From NCBI RefSeq assembly GCF_958298935.1, contig NC_084930.1, forward strand, positions 20,248,001 through 20,312,000: a stretch of DNA of 64,000 nt. Reading direction: 5' to 3'. Made by a program: the position numbers and the translations under genes. Of this stretch, positions 10,851-21,239 are shown piece after piece. Source of the stretch: Phragmites australis. Taxonomy: Eukaryota > Streptophyta > Magnoliopsida > Poales > Poaceae. The number at the start of each line of letters is the position of its first letter. The first letter of the stretch is position 1. The notes beneath the pieces were generated by a model. The model did not search any database, had not been told where the DNA came from, and was given only the letters and a program-made list of their open reading frames with translations.

Positions 10851-12210
10851 CACCATTGGGTGCCTTCCTCAAAACTCTACACCAGCCAGCTGCTAAAACC
10901 CTTAACGAGACAACCGCCACCATCTTCCCTATCGAAACCACCGACTGGAGAGCTCCCCTCTTATCCTTCCTGATTGGAACAGAAGAGCCAGAAGACCCGA
11001 TCGCTCTCCACTGCATTCAGCATCGTGCCAAGGGCTACCATCTCATAGAAGGTGCCCTTTACAAGACTGGTGTCTGCGCTCCCATCCTTTGCTGCATTAC
11101 CAAACAAGAAGGGGCCAACCTCCTCTGGAGATACATGAAGGCCTTTGCGGCAACCATTTAGCGCCTTGCACCCTAGTTGGCAAGGCAATTCACCAGGGGC
11201 TCCATTGGCCTACAATCATGTCCGATGCAGAAGACCTCGTCTGCGCCTACCAAGGATGCCAGTGGATGGGACGCCAAAGCCACTAGCCCCCGGCTTCCCT
11301 ACAACCAATCGCTCCCGTCTGGCCCCTGGCTCGTTAGGGCATGGACCTCATCGGACCATTCCCCCATGCCAAAGGCAACCTCCAGTACGCTATGGTAGCA
11401 TTGGAATACTTCTCCAAATGGGTTGAGGCCGAGTCCCTCATGGCGATCACATCGAAGAATGTCTAGAAATTCTTTTGGAAGAACATAATTTGCCACTTTG
11501 GCATTCCACAATAGCTCACGATCGACAATGGCACGCAATTCGACTCTGGACCTTTCAGACAATTATGCGACAACCTCGGCATTGAATTATGCTTTGCTAT
11601 AGTTCGACATCCTTAGTCCAACAGTGCCGTCTACTGGGCCAACGGTAACATCCTCTCCAACTTAAATCGCTGACTCGTCGTCCTAGCTCGAGGCCTATGG
11701 GTTGAAGAGCTTCCTAAGGTTTTATGGTCCCTCTGCACCACTATCACACGAGCCACTGGGTTCACCCCCTTCCACCTCCTATATGGTGACGAGGCCATGA
11801 CCCCCACCAAGATCAAGGGATGCTCACTCAGGGTGCAACTATCACAAACTACCGGAGAAAGAGAGCACTCCCTTGATCTCACTGAAGGCACACAGCTCCA
11901 TGCCGTCTAGAATCTCGATCACTACATCAAGAAAACCAAGGCCTGGTACAATCCAAAGGTCATGCCACGGAGCTTCAAGCCCGGCAACCTAGTTCTTCGA
12001 CGTGCCCTAGCTTCGGGAAAATTGCGTAACAAATGGGAGGGCCCATACCTGATCCTCAGGTCTAACAGACCCGGCTCCTACTTCTTGGCCGATACAGAAG
12101 GGACCCCCTCGAACATAGTTGGAATGCGGAGACCCTCTGCAAATACTATGAATAGAGACAACCCCAGCCTCAGTCCTCTCCAAAAATTTAGAACAATAAA
12201 AAAACCATAG
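10851..12210 (+). pseudogene. Tat-1a integrase
   Basis: The HHCC zinc-finger region lies at about 11110-11270 in shifted frames (HEGLCGNH..., CQWMGR). The core carries GMDLIGPFPHAKGNL (first Asp) and LTIDNGTQFDSGPF (second Asp). The segment that should hold the catalytic Glu reads SNSAVYWANGNILS; Tyr replaces the Glu that is retained in Tat-1b (GAIERANGN). The C-terminal part (LVLRRALASGKLRNKWEGPYLI) is the usual end of pol. Stops at about 11161, 11284, 11464, 11515 and 11614 interrupt the frame. The enzyme would insert cDNA into the genome; this copy cannot. Confidence 0.75.
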
Positions 12211-12310
12211 GCTTACACACCCACAAATAGCCACCAAACCTAGAGGTGTTACCTTCTAAAAAAACCCTTACCCCACCAAACAACCTCACACAAAACCTAT
12301 GAAGACCCTT

Positions 12311-12775
12311 CGGCATCCTGAAGGCATTGCCTCTGTGCCGGAGAGGTAAAAACCTCCAACATCTTCAAGGCAGTGCCTCCGTGCTGGAGAAGTATATCCC
12401 TCCGCCATCTTGAAGGCCTGGCTGACCTACATGGTGGAGAGGCAAAGACCGCTCTAGCATCTTAAAGGCATTATATCCCTCCGCCATCTTTAAGATCTAG
12501 CTAACCTACGTGGCAGAGAGGCAAAGACCGCTCTGGCATCTTGAAGACAGTGCCTTCGTGCTGGACAGGCATAAGACCCTTCGTCATCTTTGCCTGGCTG
12601 ACCTATGTGGCGGAGGGATAACCTCCCCGGCATCTTGAAGACCTAGCGTCCATGCCAAAAATGATTCATACAAAGTAAGGATCCTCCGGCACCTTGAAGA
12701 GTAAAAGTTTCCATACCAAAATCATCTAACCCCTCCGGTATCTTGAAGGCCTAGCCTTCATACTACAAGGTGCCG
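12311..12775 (+). repeat. Tat-1a tandem array, unit about 46-50 bp, about 10 units
   Basis: Degenerate units begin with RGCATCTTGAAGGCMTTGCC and continue with a CTCCGTGCTGGAGAGG-like stretch. Units start at about 12311, 12358, 12404, 12456, 12482, 12534, 12580, 12628, 12687 and 12736. Some are of a longer variant ending CTGACCTACRTGGCGGAGAGG. Units contain inverted segments (CTCC...GGAG) that could fold. Tandem repeats between integrase and 3' LTR are known from Tat elements, where this region is hypervariable. Tat-1b has a longer version at 52150-52775. Confidence 0.8.
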
Positions 12776-13211
12776 CACATCAAAATGTTATTAAACGATA
12801 TGTTCTTCCCTACTCACGCCTAACGCAACGCAGTACCCCTCGGATCTCGCACCCCATGGCCGCTAACAGCCGTGGAGAGCACAGGAGAAGCGTTGATACA
12901 ATAAAGAAGCGTTGATATGATAAATGATAAATGCCAAAAAAAATGCTAACACAAATGCAAGTTTATTCATACATGGCATACAAAGATTTTTTTCCATTCA
13001 GCTAACCACTGTACATTGAATCTATGCCTACCAAATTTGCTATCCTGTTACACCTCCCTGAAGTACCACAGGAGAATGAGGGCGCTTGACTGCCACGCCT
13101 CCTAGAAATACCACGGGACCTGGAGAATTGACCCCGGTAACTACACACAGGGGGTCAACGTGAATCCCATCCACGGAGGGAGCTGCTGCAAAAAACAAAG
13201 CCCCCTCAGCC
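12776..13211. other. Tat-1a spacer between array and antisense ORF end
   Basis: Conserved in position and sequence with Tat-1b 52776-53237 but without a usable ORF. An A-rich stretch near 12910-12950 precedes the antisense ORF end. It presumably serves as 3' flank of both the sense pol and the antisense gene. Confidence 0.5.
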
Positions 13212-16200
13212 TCAGGAAGGCGAAGGATACACTGGGAAGGGATATGAATCAAAGATCGAGAAATCCAGCTCTTCCCCCTGCTCCTTTGGTGGGTACTCCG
13301 TGGCTTGTACCTCCTCTCCCTTCACCTCGGCCATAATAGGCTCAAGGATTTCCGAAGTCACCCTTCCGTCAGAATCCCAGGGGAGGACAAGGCGTCGAAA
13401 GAAGCGTGAGCCAGCAACCTCCCGGGCTGCTTGGGCTGCACACCAGTCATCCTTTGCAGCAAAATAGACATTCGGAGCAGACACAAGGGGGCCCTCTGGC
13501 TCGATATTGACCAAGACATCGACAGCCACCTTCGGATCCACACACCTCGTGGAATCGTGGGGCATAACAAAACGACTCCGCCGCCGGATGGACGGAGTAG
13601 CCTCAGATGCTCCGGATGCACTCGATCCCTCCCTGGAGAGCATCATCCCAGATACGAGCAAGGCCCCTTCCAGCTTTGGGCCGCCACACCTATATACACA
13701 GATCGGACTCCAGTTAGCCTCAAAGGAACGAACCTCTGGAAAAACATAGGTGAACCATAAGAAGACAGACATGGTTCTATTAGATAAGGAAAAGACCAAG
13801 TACATGAAGCAGAAGGGGGTAGTCAACATACTAAGACTTTGACCCTCTTTGGAAAGAAAAATAAAGCAAGAAACAGATAGCCTATGATAGAGCTACACCT
13901 TTGGCGCATCCACAAGCGAAGACCACTCTCGCGGAGCAATGGTGTGAAGAAAAGGGCCTTTTAGAGGGTCGGTGCACCTGTAGGCTCCGGATGAAGGACC
14001 AGACTTCCCGATGAAGAACCCAGGTGAAGAACCCCTGCGGTGGCTGGAGTCACCTGACCCGTCATATAGTGCAGCGTCATGCTCCAGCCATGCCTCGCCC
14101 ATAAGTTATGGTGGAAGTTTTCTAGAGCCGCGTGAATCTCCACCGGAGGTGCTTCTGGCCGAAAGAACCCGAGCATGACAAAGAACCCGGGCAAAGACCC
14201 CTGCTTGGTGTAGCATGGTCAGCTGGAGCACTAGAGCCATGCGTGCGTTGGACCTCACGTAGGTCTCTGTGACCCTAACCATGATCTTCGTGGTATACCA
14301 AAGCCAGAATAGCGGCTTAACGGACACCTCCGAGTTAGTGGGTAGCGGTGGACACCTGGCCCCAAGGCTGCTCATAGCATCGGAGGTGATCCGGGCAACG
14401 TCCGATGCAAGAGCAGCTAACTGCTGGCACTCCGAGTGCAGTGCCACCTCTGATGCCCGAGCCTCCTTCAGCTCTCGTTGCACCTCACCCACTGCAGCCC
14501 GAAGGGTCTCAATATCACATTCGGCCGACACACGGGCTGCGTTGGCTGCATCGGCGAACTCCCTCGCCTCCCGGAGATCTTCAGCAGCCTTCCAAGCCTC
14601 AGCCTCTGTGCGATCCCACTTTGAATCCTCCTCCCGTCGGTGACCCTCCTCACGCTCGCGGAGAACCGTCTCCCCCTGAAGGAGACCCTCCGAAGACTCC
14701 ACCTGCTTTCGGGCCTCCTTCAAGGCTTGACAAAGGCCTTCAACCTCGTCACAAGCCATGGCTAAGGCCTCGCACCTCCTATCTCCTAGTGCCCTCATCA
14801 AAATTACTTTCTACGAGGCACAGTAGAAGAAGAAAAAGGACTGGATGAGCTACTCAGAATCCAACACCGGACTCGGCAAATCACGACTCAAACTACTGAC
14901 TGCAGGGTCGCTACTACTAGATGTGTCTCCACTTCCCCCAAAGGGCACTGGGCCAACGATCGCTTAACCCCTCCACTCCGGAGAAGGGAGGAGGCCGCAA
15001 TGAAGGCCCTTGATGCTTTCGGGCGCAGTGCAATGTCATCCGAAGTCAAAACCCCGAGGCTAGGGCTCCCCTCGGTCGCCGTGAAGGGAGCTCCGATAGA
15101 GGATATAGTGCCCCCAGCACCGACCGCCAGGGCCAAGTCACTAGCCGGCTCGAGATTCCACGGAAACGAGGTCGCGTCCCCCGAGGTGGCTCCAGGGGCA
15201 CATCAAGAGGGGTCCCCAACCCCTGCCGCGGCTTTGAAGCCTCTGGGGGAGGAGTCGAAGACACATCCACCTCGATGGTCACTGCAAAGTACCAAGAAAC
15301 ACAAATCAAGATCCCGGTGCATAACCAAAACAGGATATATCTAATGGAGCAACAACGCCTAGCCAAGTCCCTCAAAACCTCTCATAGAAGGGCCTGTAAC
15401 ATCCTCGATGTCCGAACCAGCAAAACCAAAATCGTATTCCATGGAGGCCACGCCTCCTCTCCGGCTCCAGTCGTGGCTGGCAATGTCTGGAGAGGCCAGG
15501 TCCTTCCCTAGTCACCACCACCGAGCTGACCCTCACCTCCGAACGGATCGCCCGTGCTCCCGACCTGCCTCTGGCACTTCCTGCAGACCAGTGGCACCTC
15601 AAACGACTCAATCGTCGAGCCGGTATGCAAACCTTCGGAGACAGAAGGCCGCCGGGCCCGGAGTGGCCTCGCGCGGATCGCGGAGCAGCGCACGCTCGTT
15701 TCCCAGTAGCCTTAGCCTCCGGCGGATCCCGCCGCGCTGGAGCCTTCACTCCAAGATAAAAGAAGATGCGCTTGTATCGCTCCCAGCCCTGTGTCAGTGC
15801 TACCCGCCACTCTCACTCCATGTGAGTAGGTGGGCCCAAGATGACCTCCGCGATCTATGCCGCATGCTCCAGTGGAAGGCAGCTCTCTGAAAGAAAAAGG
15901 AGGCTCACATCCGCGGGTTGAAAACCAGACAAACAAAGAGGACTCACCAGAGCTAACGGCGGGGGGGGGGGGGGGGCGGATTACACCTTCGACCACTCTT
16001 CCGCACCTTGCTCGAAGACGCAGTCCCAGCCCATCTAAAGGGGCTGAATGCGCAACATGGTGAGCTCTTCCATGAGGTCACGCATGCTCATCTTCTCGGC
16101 CACCCTCTGAAGAAGGGCTAGTTGCGAAGCAAACTGGTCGTCTGTGATCCCTGTCTCTGGCTCTGGGACATACGCGATATCCTGGTTTGTGGAGCAAAGA

Positions 16201-16693
16201 GGGGATGCGAAGCTTGCTTCATAGTAAAACCATCGTTGCAACCAGTAGGTATACCACCAACCATTAATAGCCTTCGTCGAGAAGGCATCATGGTACTGCG
16301 GCCATATCTGGATGTTAACACTGCCGAAGCTGAGGGGCCTCTTCTTTCTATCGGCCTTGATCATCTTCGGCTGACAGCTGGCGAAGTGGAGGGCCGAAAA
16401 AAATCCGCCCTCCCTTCACACCCCTCTGCCCACATGGCCCACTCGAAGGTGGCCAAGCGAGCGATGGCGTTGGCTTGGAGCTGGAAGCTCCACATAATAG
16501 TGGAGGAGAACCTCCTTAGCAGCGGCACCGACAGGAATCCCAGGCTAGCTTCAAAGAAAGCCTCAAACACCACGATCTCTTGGACCAAAGGCTCTAGAAC
16601 CTCCTCGTCTAGCGGGAACTAAGCGACGACCCTAGAGGAAATCTTCCCTTCCTTAACCATCTGGTTCAGCTCCTCGTCATCGACGGTAGACAA
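13212..16693 (-). pseudogene. Tat-1a antisense ORF: PF04195-type plus coiled-coil protein, broken
   Basis: Read right to left on the minus strand. It opens (16690-16360) with a segment similar to the putative gypsy-type transposon family (PF04195): EIVVFEAFFEASLGFLSVPL, NAIARLATFEWAMWAEGCEG. After a frameshift it continues with SFGSVNIQIWPQYHDAF, INGWWYTYWLQRWFYYE and a Gln/Leu/Met-rich helix (16364-16035). A Pro/Arg-rich middle (about 16030-14880) is followed by a coiled coil (14801-14106) with long Glu/Arg/Ala heptads such as LREAREFADAANAARVSAE. The acidic end is 13829-13212. It encodes no known replication enzyme; antisense ORFs of this type are reported from Tat elements and their role is unknown. 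The true start codon is lost at the right truncation (compare 56715 in Tat-1b). Confidence 0.75.
15961..15976 (+). repeat. G16 homopolymer
   Basis: Sixteen consecutive G follow GGC in the antisense ORF. Tat-1b has only a short G run at the matching place (near 55838-55843), so this is a local expansion or a sequencing/assembly artefact. It shifts the antisense frame. Confidence 0.8.
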
Positions 16694-16695
16694 CA

Positions 16696-16897
16696 TGAAT
16701 ACACGTGGATGTGTCTAGCCATAGACCCAGTCTCTCTCTCTCCCTTGTTTCTCTATTTCAAGAGAGAGAGAGAGAGAACTCCACATTTTAAGTTGGTGTG
16801 TATCCCCTTACACTAGCAAGGTGGGATTAAACTCCCATGCATTTCTTGCTTTGGAATTCTTAGAATGGGCCGTTTCTATATGGGCCAAATTCCAACA
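16696..16897 (-). mobile_element. Ty1/copia-like LTR fragment
   Basis: On the minus strand it starts TGTTGGAATTTGGCCCATA at 16897, a start typical of copia LTRs, and can be read to ATTCA at 16696, giving TG...CA ends over 202 bp. Two GA/CT microsatellites lie inside (about 16730-16775). Flanking pentamers (CAACA, GAGCA) do not match. It marks the point where Tat-1a is cut off. Confidence 0.4.
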
Positions 16898-16938
16898 GAG
16901 CAAGCAAGAAACAGGATAGGGATTGTAGTTTGGGAAGA

Positions 16939-17164
16939 TTGATTATACTTCTTAAAGTTGATAAATTTTTGATAATATATTCAAAGTTAGTCATCCTTTG
17001 ATCATATATCCTATAAGAACTAGTTTGTAATAAAATTTTATATTGGGTAAGAGAGGTGGTACTTAAACTTTGTTATAAACTAGTTCTTATGAGACATACG
17101 ATTAAATGTTGATTAATTTCAGACATGTTATTAAAGGTTGATCAATTTTGAGACATATAATCAA
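16939..17164. mobile_element. Foldback MITE
   Basis: Left arm 16939-17035 and right arm 17070-17164 are inverted copies of each other over about 95 bp (roughly 70 percent by eye), best around ATAAGAACTAGTTT. Each begins TTGATTATA when read from outside. A short spacer separates them. No coding capacity. No clear target duplication, so the superfamily is open. Confidence 0.6.
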
Positions 17165-17520
17165 ATTTTCTTTTGTTTCGGTTAGAGCTTTCAACCTGGA
17201 ACGAGGCCCGAGTGGAAGCTATCCATAAGTTTGTGCTTGACTGGTGGTTCAGGTACCTTCCCTTAGATTCAAGTGCAAATTTCTGCCTTACAGCAAAAAC
17301 TTTTCCTCTGGGATTTTCAGTGGCTCACCTTATAAATTTTAGATGGTGTTGCGATATTTGTGTGGGCATTTGGCTGAACCAAAGCCAAGTATATATTGTG
17401 TAGTCTATATTAAATGTATTATTGCACCGATCCTCATTGTACGAAACACTAAAGGCATTAATACAGTTTGGAGAGGCTCTGTTACATCTGTCTACTTTGT
17501 TCTTGTTCTCTTAATTGCTA
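17165..17520. other. Unassigned spacer with a possible exon
   Basis: At 17187-17251 a good acceptor (TTTTGTTTCGGTTAG) precedes an open stretch (LSTWNEARVEAIHKFVLDWW) that ends in CAG|GTACC, a plausible donor. I do not recognise the peptide and see no neighbouring exon. It may be a relic host exon between the foldback MITE and the Stowaway. Confidence 0.2.
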
Positions 17521-17775
17521 CTACCCCGTTCGTAAATGTATTTAGTTTTGGACTTCGAAACGATATCTGATATGCAACTTTGACCGCTACTTTTTTTTTT
17601 CAATGATAATGAAAAGTTATGAGATTACTGATTACGAAAATATTTTTTTATGAAAAATCCAATGACACTACATGCACAGGATTAATCCAAATAATTCTTC
17701 TTAATTCAATGTTCAAAGTTAAAAAACTTTGACTGCACGTTATCTAGGTCGTCAAACATTTACGAACAAAGGGAG
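17521..17775. mobile_element. Stowaway MITE (Tc1/mariner type)
   Basis: Ends CTACCCCGTTCGTAAATGT and, inverted, CTCCCTTTGTTCGTAAATGT are variants of the grass Stowaway terminus CTCCCTCCGTTC. The element is bounded by TA dinucleotides at 17519-17520 and 17776-17777, the expected target duplication. It is 255 bp and non-coding. Confidence 0.8.
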
Positions 17776-17977
17776 TAAATCAAATACACCTACCATCGAA
17801 TTACAAAACGTTACTAATACGAGTTCTATCTTTAGTAGGCTAAAAGTACGTTGTTTGATTAAGTATTTTCTAGATAGGGTTTTCTTGTGCTGCTGTACAC
17901 ATTGGGTCCATATCCGGTGGCAATGATAACACTTGTCATGCGGTCGGCCTCCCTCTTCCCCTGCCATCAGTTCACAA

Positions 17978-18511
17978 TGTGTGCATACTTAACAACTTTG
18001 GATATTATAGAACCGAATCCGTGGTACCTGATATGTCTGGAATCTAGAAGGTGTATACTAGGAAGACATCGATTGCTTACCCAACTCGAGAGACTAGTAT
18101 CCATGACAGATTTATATACTTAGACTACAATGAAAATGACTCCCTATCTATTACGGCTGGATAGAAAGTAGTACATCACTCTTATATAAAGAGAGGACCC
18201 AGACCTCCCGGGGAGAGACTCTCTTTTCCGTCGGCTATTGGAGGCAGGCATCAGGGCCTTAGTGCAGGAGGAACTCTATGTCTTTAGCCATAGGTTAGAT
18301 TAAATTTGATCTACTTCTTATAATAGGTTAGTCACATTGTCTGCACTCGAATAAATACATACACATAATCATCCATACAGGACGTAAGGTACTACTCCAA
18401 TCGGAGGACCAGACCTGTATACATTGCATGTGCTCACTTCATATTTGATATTTGATTCACGAAGGTAACCCCGTTATTTCCGAACACATTGTTACGAACA
18501 AATCCTTGACA
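17978..18511 (+). repeat. Tat-2 5' LTR, truncated at its start
   Basis: Matches the 3' LTR from its TGTGCATACTTAAC segment to the end (…TTGACA at 18511). The first about 75 bp, present in the 3' LTR, are missing. A TATA box (TTATATAAA, near 18183) lies where LTR promoters usually sit and is conserved in the 3' LTR (near 42079). Confidence 0.8.
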
Positions 18512-18532
18512 CTAGGCACGCTAGGTAGGGAT
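18512..18532 (+). promoter_or_regulatory. Tat-2 primer binding site region
   Basis: Directly after the LTR comes CTAGGCACGCTAGGTAGGGA, a variant of the GGCRCGCYAGGTAGGGG stretch that often follows grass Ty3 LTRs. I do not assign the tRNA. Confidence 0.45.
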
Positions 18533-18554
18533 CTTCTGCTTTTCAAGATCGACT

Positions 18555-20640
18555 ATGTCTCAAGTGCACATTCGATTCTCCGACGTCGGCTTCTATGACC
18601 ACTTCGGGTCAACAACGATCACCCTCGAATCACCCTTAGCTGGATCTGAGATCGCATTCGAAACTATGATCTTCTGCTGGGACCATCAAGGTGAACTGAT
18701 CTGCACCGGCATTATCGAGTCCAAGCAATTAGACACATATCGCGAGGTGGGACATCTCGAGTGGGATCTCAAGGAGCGTAATGTTCTCTTCTGCATGGGG
18801 ACCGATAGCGATGAGGGTGGCGACGATGACTCCGCTGCCAGCCAGAGCAGTGAACAGATCAATTCATGTTCATGGCTAGAGGATCAGATATCCCACATGC
18901 TGACCCAATGACTGTAGATCTAAACACTATGGTAAACAATGGCACAAAAATTCCCAAGGATCATGTCATAGTACCGGCGTTGCTGGCAAAATACCACCAG
19001 AGACATCTGTAGCTCGAGCTTTACGTGTCCCTAACACAACTCTCCATCGACGAACTGCGGGAGGTACTTACAACTCTCCATTGATGGACCGCGGGAGGTC
19101 AGGTATCTCCTAGTCTTCAATGTTGACTTCCAGTGGGCACACCTCCACTGCCAAAAGCTCAAGCATTGAGGAACAAGCTCCCTCAGGATAGTAACCACAG
19201 AGCAGCATCGGCTCGACTACAGCCAAGTTTGGGCAACGATGTTTTTCAGCACTGCGGATGCTAATATGTAGGGAGCCTATCTGATTCTAAGATCCCTTTC
19301 GGGGTTGGATCTAATGAATCCTTTAATAATTAGGTCAGGACCCTACTCGATGTGGCCCAAACCTAAGCTGCTCGAGCGAACAATCCAAGCAACTCTAGGC
19401 GCCCTAGTTGGCAAGGCACTGACTTGAGGAGCCACGGACGCGAGCATCCCCAAGTCATGGGATCCCAAACAGGAAGCTCGAGTGATCGAGCCCAAGCACC
19501 GCTTTACGGGCCAAACTGTAACTGCCCTACCCATAGGCGCACGAACCAGGAAGACCTGAGGAATCGTATTCCTCACTATCGACATGATCTACGTACAGTG
19601 ATAGACAACCACCATGAGGAACTCCGCGAGGATGACTACTGTTATTACGACTGTAGTTCTCTAGGACGCGATGGTCGACGTAACTCCCCTGCTTGATGGA
19701 ACAGGCATGATAGTCCTTCCCCACCTCCTTCTGAAGAATTTGATGGAGGCTACAAGCTTTCGTACAAAAGCTTCGGTTGATACGGCGGCCCGAGAAGTTC
19801 AAGGTGGGCTTGATCCAGAAGTATGGTGGGAGGATCAACCCCAACGAGTGGTTACAGATCTATACCACGGTTATTAGAGCAGTGAGCGGTGACAACAAGG
19901 TAATGGCCAATTATCTATTGATCGTGCTTGATGGACCTACTAGGTCATGATGGACCTACTAGGTCATGGTTGTTGAACCTTCCTCCTAACTCAATCCGAT
20001 TGTGGGCCAAGTTGAAGGCTCAGTTCATAGCCAATTTCCAAGGCACATTCGAGTGCCCAGGAATGGAGAATGATCTCCATCAGCTGAACCAGGGTGAGGA
20101 TGAGTCACTTCGAGATTTCATTTGCTAGTTCAGTGACAGGAGTAATACGATCTCGAACATCTCCAACGAGTCAGTTATCATCACCTTCAAGCGAGGTGTC
20201 GAGGACATGGATCTGCTCGAGAAGATGGCTACTTGGAAGATCCACATGGTCAAAGAGCTCTTCGAGTTGGCTGGCAAGTGTGCAAAGTGAGCATAAGCCC
20301 AGGTACATGCCAAGAACCCTGAATCTGGCAAGGACAATCCTGAGTCCTTGAAGAATGGGGGGAAGAAGAACAAACCTAGCGACAAGTGCAAGGGTCCTGA
20401 TACGACCATAGCCACATTCAACAGGAGTAAGTCGTGCAACACTGGGAACAACAAAGGCTTGAGTCGAGGTGGAGGAAAGTGGTGTCCCGTTCATTGGACA
20501 AGACAATATGACTTCGAGGAATGCCATGTCATCAAAAAGAAGATTGATGAAAAGCTCAAGGCTGCTGTTGCTGAACATAACAACAAATAGGTCAAGCCGA
20601 ATGTTATCAGTGATGAGCCCGAATTTCACGAGGCCGACCA
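18555..20640 (+). pseudogene. Tat-2 gag
   Basis: A start codon at 18555 opens 118 codons (MSQVHIRFSDVGFYDHFG..., then acidic) before a stop. After a degenerate stretch, frames resume at about 19420. The capsid-like core at 19800-20290 includes GGRINPNEWLQIYTTVIRAV, DGPTRSWLLNLPPNSI and LHQLNQGEDESLRDFI, the usual retroviral-gag-like helices of Ty3 elements. A Lys-rich C-terminus at 20348-20590 ends in GRGGGKWCPVHWTRQYDFEE. Stops and frame changes at about 18909, 19695, 19875 and 20128 break it. Gag would form the particle that packages element RNA. Confidence 0.65.
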
Positions 20641-21239
20641 AAGTCTAGCACACATCTTCAGAGGATCTGCCTTGTATGAATCTAAGAGGTAGTAAAAGGT
20701 GGTCGAACGAGAGGTCAATTTTGCTCTCAATAGGCCTACTCGATACCCCAAGTAGTTCGAGGTTCTAATCACTTTCAATCAAGTTGATTATCCAGCTGCA
20801 CTTCCACACCCTATTCGATACCCAGTTGTGGTCCAGCCGACTATCCTCAACGTCAAAGTTTCCTGAACCTTTGTCGGCGGGGGTAGTTTTTTTAACCTCA
20901 TCTTCTCCAAGACCCTAGACAAGATATGGGTTTAGAGGTCGGAGCTTAAGGCAGGAGTCGAGCCTTTCCCTGGCATAACTCCCAACTCATCGACTATGCC
21001 CCTGGACCACATCGAATTGCCGGTTACATTTGGCATACCCGACAACATTTGTACAGAGAAGCTTACCTTCGATGTTGACTTCGAGATGGCGTACAACATA
21101 ATCATGGGCTGCCCAATGCTAGGTAGGTTTATGGCAGCGGTGCACTATGCGTACTAGATGCTCAAGATCCCGAGTCTCAAAGGGATCATAACTGTCAGGG
21201 GAGATTAGCGTGCAACAGTCAAATGCGACAAGCAGAGCC
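20641..21239 (+). pseudogene. Tat-2 aspartic protease
   Basis: Reads HIFRGSALYESKR at the start, then ITFNQVDYPAALPHP and VVVQPTILNVKVS. The active-site region is FVGGGSFFNLIF, so the catalytic Asp of D-G-G-S is replaced by Gly or Val and the enzyme must be dead. The end (VTFGIPDNICTEKLTFDVDF, NIIMGCPMLGRFMA) is typical. The frame runs into the Tekay/Del-like LTR at 21240 and resumes at 24536 (…KQSL | DMVEHLS). Confidence 0.65.

Larger units (their letters stand above)
7696..16695 (+). mobile_element. Tat-1a: Tat-lineage Ty3/gypsy retrotransposon, both LTRs lost
   Basis: In order: gag C-terminus, protease, reverse transcriptase, RNase H, a second RNase H-like domain, integrase, tandem repeats, and a long antisense ORF. 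The extra RNase H domain, the region between integrase and 3' LTR, and the antisense ORF are known features of the Tat lineage. Both ends are missing. The left limit is set where gag-like, GC-rich sequence starts; the right limit is where similarity to Tat-1b stops, at a copia-like LTR. About a dozen in-frame stops break gag-pol. It shares the 10.3-16.7 kb part with Tat-1b (50182-56530). Confidence 0.8.

Noticed and set aside
12311..12775. CRISPR-like array
   Set aside because: Units are contiguous, degenerate and without unique spacers, and they lie in a plant retrotransposon.
14269..14848. Plus-strand ORFs of 124 and 147 codons
   Set aside because: Complement of the antisense coiled coil; Pro/Ser/Arg-rich shadow frames.
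20125..20641. Minus-strand ORF of 156 codons in Tat-2
   Set aside because: Antisense shadow of gag; unlike the 3' antisense ORF it has no family resemblance and no counterpart in Tat-1.
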